Positions 7,934-11,219 of a DNA stretch of 11,219 nucleotides are shown piece after piece. Where the stretch lies: the NCBI GenBank assembly GCA_014376885.1, contig JACMQR010000076.1, positions 1-11,219 of the forward strand, written 5' to 3'. A program made the translations under genes and the position numbers. Numbering within the stretch: position 1 is the first letter of the stretch; each line of letters begins with the position of its first letter. The notes below the pieces were generated by a model. That model was not told the origin of the DNA. It worked only from the letters and a program-made list of their open reading frames with translations, and ran no database searches. This DNA is from Polaromonas sp. (lineage in GTDB: Bacteria; Pseudomonadota; Gammaproteobacteria; Burkholderiales; Burkholderiaceae_C).

Positions 7934-7958
7934 CCAGCTGCTCCTCGAAACCGGCTGT

Positions 7959-8005
7959 CGGCCGCCCGGAGCGGGCCGGCCGGGTCAGTCAGTTAATCAG
8001 TCAGT
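7959..8005 (+). repeat. Leader hairpin and TCAGTCAGT direct repeat
   Basis: The presumed 5' leader of the glycine-zipper gene contains a GC-rich inverted repeat: arms CGGCCGCCCG (7959-7968) and CGGGCCGGCCG (7972-7982) around GAG, with one bulged base. Next come two copies of TCAGTCAGT (7985-7993 and 7997-8005) separated by TAA. No T run follows the hairpin, so it is not a clear terminator for the upstream gene. The ribosome site GAAGG (8011-8015) lies 6 bases before the ATG. Confidence 0.45.
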
Positions 8006-8021
8006 CGAAAGAAGGTGCCAG

Positions 8022-8795
8022 ATGAAACCCGCATTCGCTCACCCATTCATGGCCTTTGCCGTGGCGGCCGCGGCCCTGGCGTCGGCGCCCGCTTCGGCCC
8101 TGGACATCCTGGCCCGGGTGATTTCCAGCACGCCGGTGGTGCAGCAAATTGCCGTGCCGCGCCAGGTGTGCACCAATGAGACCTTGGTGACGCAGGCACC
8201 CAAGTCCGGCGCGGGCGCCCTGATGGGCGCGATTGCCGGGGGCGCTGCGGGCAATGCGATCGGCAATGGCGGCGGACGCGCCGTGGCCACCATGATCGGC
8301 CTGGTCGGCGGGGCCGTGGTCGGCGACCGCATCGAAGGGCCGAACAACCAGCTGCAAAACGTCCAGCAATGCGGCACGCAGACGTATTACGAAAACCGCA
8401 CCAGCTATTTCAATGTGGTGTATGAATACCAGGGCGCGCAGTACTCCGCGCAACTGCCCAACGACCCGGGCCTGCATTTGCGCTTGCGGGTGACGCCGGT
8501 CGGCGCCATCGAGCCGGTTGCCCAGCCGCTCCAGGCAGCGCCGCAAGCCGCCTACCAGCCGCAACCCTATTACCAGCCGCCAGCCATGCAGCCGCAGCCG
8601 GTGTTTGTGCAGCCGGTGGGGGTGGCGGCGGCTCCGGTCTATTACCCAGCCTATTACCCGGCCTATTACCCGGCCTATGCACCGCGCCCGTACTACGGCC
8701 CGTCTTATTACGGACCGTCTTATCCGCCCATCGGCTTGTCGCTGAACTTTGGCTACAGCCGCGGTTATGGCGGCTTGCACGGCCGCTGGCGCTAG
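8022..8795 (+). CDS. Exported glycine-zipper protein with Tyr/Pro-rich tail
   Basis: The 257-residue product has a clear signal peptide (hydrophobic 10-22, likely cleavage after ASA at 26), so it is exported; there is no lipobox cysteine. Residues about 62-104 form a glycine-zipper 2TM segment of the 17-kDa surface-antigen type (GALMGAIAGGAAGNAIG ... IGLVGGAVVGDRI), thought to insert in or lie against the outer membrane. Only two cysteines remain, C50 and C117, flanking the zipper and able to form a disulfide. The tail (about 165-257) is rich in Gln, Pro and Tyr with short tandem repeats. The start is supported by GAAGG 6 bases upstream. It is convergent with the anti-sigma gene and ends in a strong terminator. 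The family suggests an envelope role, but no specific function is recognised. Confidence 0.85.
   Translation: MKPAFAHPFMAFAVAAAALASAPASALDILARVISSTPVVQQIAVPRQVCTNETLVTQAPKSGAGALMGAIAGGAAGNAIGNGGGRAVATMIGLVGGAVVGDRIEGPNNQLQNVQQCGTQTYYENRTSYFNVVYEYQGAQYSAQLPNDPGLHLRLRVTPVGAIEPVAQPLQAAPQAAYQPQPYYQPPAMQPQPVFVQPVGVAAAPVYYPAYYPAYYPAYAPRPYYGPSYYGPSYPPIGLSLNFGYSRGYGGLHGRWR
8640..8720 (+). repeat. In-frame tandem repeats in the Tyr/Pro-rich tail
   Basis: Two short in-frame tandem repeats lie in the tail of the glycine-zipper gene. TATTACCCrGCC (Tyr-Tyr-Pro-Ala) occurs three times at 8640-8675, followed by a fourth partial TAT. A 15-base unit encoding Tyr-Tyr-Gly-Pro-Ser occurs twice at 8691-8720. Units are multiples of three, so copy-number change would alter tail length without a frameshift. 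Confidence 0.85.
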
Positions 8796-8823
8796 GCCGG
8801 GTTTGGCAAGTTTTCGGGCTGAA

Positions 8824-8860
8824 AAAAAGGGACGGTTAAAACCGTCCCTTTTTATTTTTT
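8824..8860. terminator. Bidirectional intrinsic terminator
   Basis: GGGACGGT (8829-8836) and ACCGTCCC (8841-8848) form a perfect 8-bp stem with a TAAA loop. On the plus strand TTTTTATTTTTT follows (8849-8860), and A7 precedes it (8822-8828). The structure therefore works on both strands. It lies 29-34 bases after the glycine-zipper stop and about 37 bases after the stop of the convergent anti-sigma gene, so it probably serves both. Confidence 0.92.
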
Positions 8861-8896
8861 CCAGCGCAGCATCTGCGCTCAGGACGCCGCCCTGCC

Positions 8897-9682
8897 CTAT
8901 CCAGGCGTTTTGATCAGCGCGCCTTTAAAGAGAATCGGCCCGGTGGCGGCGGTGCCGGATGGCACGCCGCCCTTGGACTCGAGCGTCACCGCCAGCACGG
9001 TCGAGCGATGGATGTCGCTGACCAACGCGGTCAGCTGCACCACCGCATCGCCGCTCATCACGCCCAGCGACTTGGCCGGCTCGCCTGGCGGCAAGGCCCA
9101 CAGTTCGAGCGACTTGTCGGGCTGCTCGCGAAAGTTGCCCAGCCGTTTGAGCAACAGTTTTTTGCTGTTTGGATCAAAGGTCACAAGGATTGACGCCGAC
9201 GCCTTGTCGTCGGCCAGCACCGCGACATACTCGATCGCAGGCGTTGACAGCAGTTTGGCGTTCAACGCCTGAACCTGGCTGCTTAACTGGGTGTTAAGAC
9301 TCACGCCGGTGACCACCGCAACCACAGCGGCAAAAGCCCCAGCCGCTGTGGCACCGCGCCACAAGCCCAAGCTGGACCACCAGTTGCCGCCGCCGGCCGC
9401 TGGCGCAGCAGGCGCGCTGCGGGCAGCCCGCATGGCCTGCGCCTGCTTTTCAGCGTTGACCAGGTTTTCGATGCGCTTCCAGACGGCCGGACTGGGAGCC
9501 GCTTCCGGCTGCAGTTCAGCCACCGAGGCCAGGCGGCTTTGCCAGATCAGCGCCGCCGCGCGCAGGGTGGCGTTGTCGCGCGCCAATGTCTCAAAGCGCC
9601 GGCGGGCGCCGCCGCGCAGGGTGCCCAGCGCATAGCAGGCGGCCAGCTGGTCGATCAGCAACGGTTTGTTGTTCAGATTCAT
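8897..9682 (-). CDS. RskA-family membrane anti-sigma factor
   Basis: This protein is expected to hold the neighbouring ECF sigma factor inactive at the inner membrane. The 261-residue chain has an N-terminal cytoplasmic helical anti-sigma part (about 8-80, LLIDQLAACYALGTL...ARRRFETLA), an Ala/Gly linker, one membrane span (about 111-129) and a C-terminal RskA-type periplasmic domain. That domain is recognised by SLELWALPPGEPAKSLGVM (191-209). There is no HxxxCxxC zinc motif (the only cysteine is C16), so it is not a zinc-binding redox anti-sigma; release by regulated proteolysis is inferred from the family. The ATG overlaps the sigma stop as ATGA, and GGGAAGG lies 5 bases upstream, inside the sigma gene. 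It is convergent with the glycine-zipper gene. Confidence 0.88.
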   Translation of the reverse strand: MNLNNKPLLIDQLAACYALGTLRGGARRRFETLARDNATLRAAALIWQSRLASVAELQPEAAPSPAVWKRIENLVNAEKQAQAMRAARSAPAAPAAGGGNWWSSLGLWRGATAAGAFAAVVAVVTGVSLNTQLSSQVQALNAKLLSTPAIEYVAVLADDKASASILVTFDPNSKKLLLKRLGNFREQPDKSLELWALPPGEPAKSLGVMSGDAVVQLTALVSDIHRSTVLAVTLESKGGVPSGTAATGPILFKGALIKTPG

Positions 9683-10263
9683 GCGAACCTTCCCATGCAG
9701 CCGCGCAGCTGCTCCAGGCCACGCCGGATCCAGGTTTTCACGGTTCCCAAGGGCAGCCTGAGCTGCTGGGCGAGCTCGCTGTGGCTCAGGTCGCGCAGGT
9801 AGGCCAGGCTCACCACCTCGCGCTGCCGGTTTTCAAGCTGGCTCAGGCACTGGTGAAGCGCCCAGGCCTGCTCACTCGCCTGGCTGGTGTCCATCGGGTT
9901 GGGCGAATCGCCGGCCACCGTGTCGGAAATCACCTCGTCGAGCTCCTGCATCCGGTCAGCCCGGTCCGAAGCCCGGCGGCGCAGAAAGTCCAGGCCCCGG
10001 CTGCGCACCAGCAGGCCCATCCAGGCCATCGGCGGCGACAAGCTGGCCTTGTAGTCGCCGGCAATCTTCCAGATGTTCAGATAGGCTTCCTGGAGCACGT
10101 CCTCGGCCCAGTCACGGTTGGTCACCACCCGCACCGCCACGCCGTAGAGTTTTGAAGAAGTCCGCGCGTACAGCTCTTTGAGCGCCGACTCGTCGGCCAG
10201 CGCAACACGGTCAAGAAGGGCAATCAATTGGCTATCCGGGCTTTCTGGTTTCATGGACATCAT
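9679..10263 (-). CDS. ECF-type RNA polymerase sigma factor
   Basis: This is a 194-residue extracytoplasmic-function sigma factor. Region 2 spans about 28-97, with the core-binding segment DWAEDVLQEAYLNIW (51-65) and FLRRR (93-97). Region 4 spans about 138-188, with a helix-turn-helix SHSELAQQLRLPLGTVKTW (160-178) that reads the -35 element. Pairing with an RskA-type anti-sigma suggests a SigK-like group, activated by an envelope signal. The start is uncertain: ATGs lie at 10263, 10260 and 10254, none with a Shine-Dalgarno site, and all fall within an inverted repeat. The gene diverges from ppnP. The regulon cannot be read from this window. Confidence 0.92.
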   Translation of the reverse strand: MMSMKPESPDSQLIALLDRVALADESALKELYARTSSKLYGVAVRVVTNRDWAEDVLQEAYLNIWKIAGDYKASLSPPMAWMGLLVRSRGLDFLRRRASDRADRMQELDEVISDTVAGDSPNPMDTSQASEQAWALHQCLSQLENRQREVVSLAYLRDLSHSELAQQLRLPLGTVKTWIRRGLEQLRGCMGRFA

Positions 10264-10271
10264 TGTCCATG
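10252..10271. repeat. Inverted repeat over the sigma-factor start codon
   Basis: Arms CATGGACA (10252-10259) and TGTCCATG (10264-10271) form a perfect 8-bp inverted repeat around TCAT. All three candidate minus-strand ATG codons of the sigma factor lie within it, two in or at the loop and one in an arm. It could be an operator for a dimeric regulator or an mRNA hairpin that limits initiation. Both roles are inferred. Confidence 0.5.
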
Positions 10272-10284
10272 GGATTGATACGCC

Positions 10285-10334
10285 GCCAGCGGCCCTCCGG
10301 ATTCATATTCGCCCAGCCTGGGCGGCCCGCTGGC
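10285..10334. repeat. Nested inverted repeats in the sigma/ppnP gap
   Basis: An outer pair GCCAGCGG (10285-10292) and CCGCTGGC (10327-10334) encloses a tight inner palindrome with arms CGCCCAG and CTGGGCG around one C (10310-10324). Together they could form a branched structure in either transcript or a regulator site between the two divergent genes. In GC-rich DNA such matches also arise by chance. Confidence 0.4.
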
Positions 10335-10335
10335 C

Positions 10336-10341
10336 TAAAAT
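10336..10341 (+). promoter_or_regulatory. Candidate -10 box of ppnP
   Basis: TAAAAT lies 56 bases before the ppnP ATG, within CTAAAATCC, the same 9-mer found before the glycine-zipper gene. The positions 16-18 bp upstream (CAGCCT, CCAGCC, CCCAGC) do not resemble a -35 box and fall in the inner palindrome, so an activator might be needed. The call rests on the -10 and spacing only. Confidence 0.3.
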
Positions 10342-10397
10342 CCGGGCTTGACCTGTCCCGCACGACGGCGCCGCGCCCTCCTCCTCACAAAACTCCC

Positions 10398-11219
<822 letters not shown>

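Noticed and set aside
10232..10363. Small minus-strand frame (GTG at 10363, 43 codons) ending inside the sigma gene, preceded by GAGGAGG
   Set aside because: A leader peptide is conceivable, but the GGAGG-to-GTG spacing is about 13 bases, composition is like random GC-rich DNA, and nothing supports translation.
10263..10397. 45-residue N-terminal extension of PpnP
   Set aside because: The Arg/Pro-rich segment is translated intergenic DNA; PpnP homology begins at 10398 and the family is about 94-108 residues.

Overview
The window looks like a piece of a GC-rich (about 65% by eye) betaproteobacterial chromosome. Protein wording and gene order point to the Comamonadaceae (Polaromonas/Rhodoferax-like). 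That placement is inference from remembered family sequences, not a search. Nearly all of it is core housekeeping DNA. I see no mobile element, CRISPR array or phage gene.

Left part, minus strand, read right to left (7295 down to 5): folC, a dedD-like SPOR gene, cvpA, purF, metZ, gltX, tRNA-Ala(GGC), tRNA-Glu(UUC). Genes are tightly packed: cvpA starts 22 bp after dedD, metZ starts 1 bp after purF, and metZ and gltX overlap by ATGA. The order folC-dedD-cvpA-purF matches the E. coli operon, and purF-metZ is the pseudomonad/betaproteobacterial arrangement. The cluster joins folate polyglutamylation, the first step of purine synthesis, a methionine step, and glutamate charging of tRNA, with the substrate tRNA-Glu at its 3' end. 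A perfect TATAAT between gltX and the tRNAs suggests the tRNAs also have their own promoter.

Middle, plus strand: a YffB/ArsC-like small protein (7503-7847) diverges from folC. It is followed by an exported glycine-zipper protein with a Tyr/Pro/Gln-rich tail (8022-8795). A strong, probably bidirectional terminator (about 8824-8860) separates it from the convergent genes to the right.

Right part: an ECF sigma factor and its membrane RskA-type anti-sigma factor form a two-gene minus-strand operon (10263 down to 8897) joined by an ATGA overlap. Diverging from it on the plus strand are ppnP (cupin nucleoside phosphorylase) and the first 154 codons of argG, cut by the window end.

No gene-free stretch exceeds 300 bases. 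The longest gaps (7296-7502, 7848-8021, 10264-10397) hold candidate promoters and inverted or direct repeats, described below. No undescribed system is evident. The least ordinary signals are a CACACC hexamer abutting the ATG of four unrelated genes that lack a clear Shine-Dalgarno site, an in-frame A7 slippery heptamer in the SPOR gene, and an inverted repeat covering the start codon(s) of the sigma factor.
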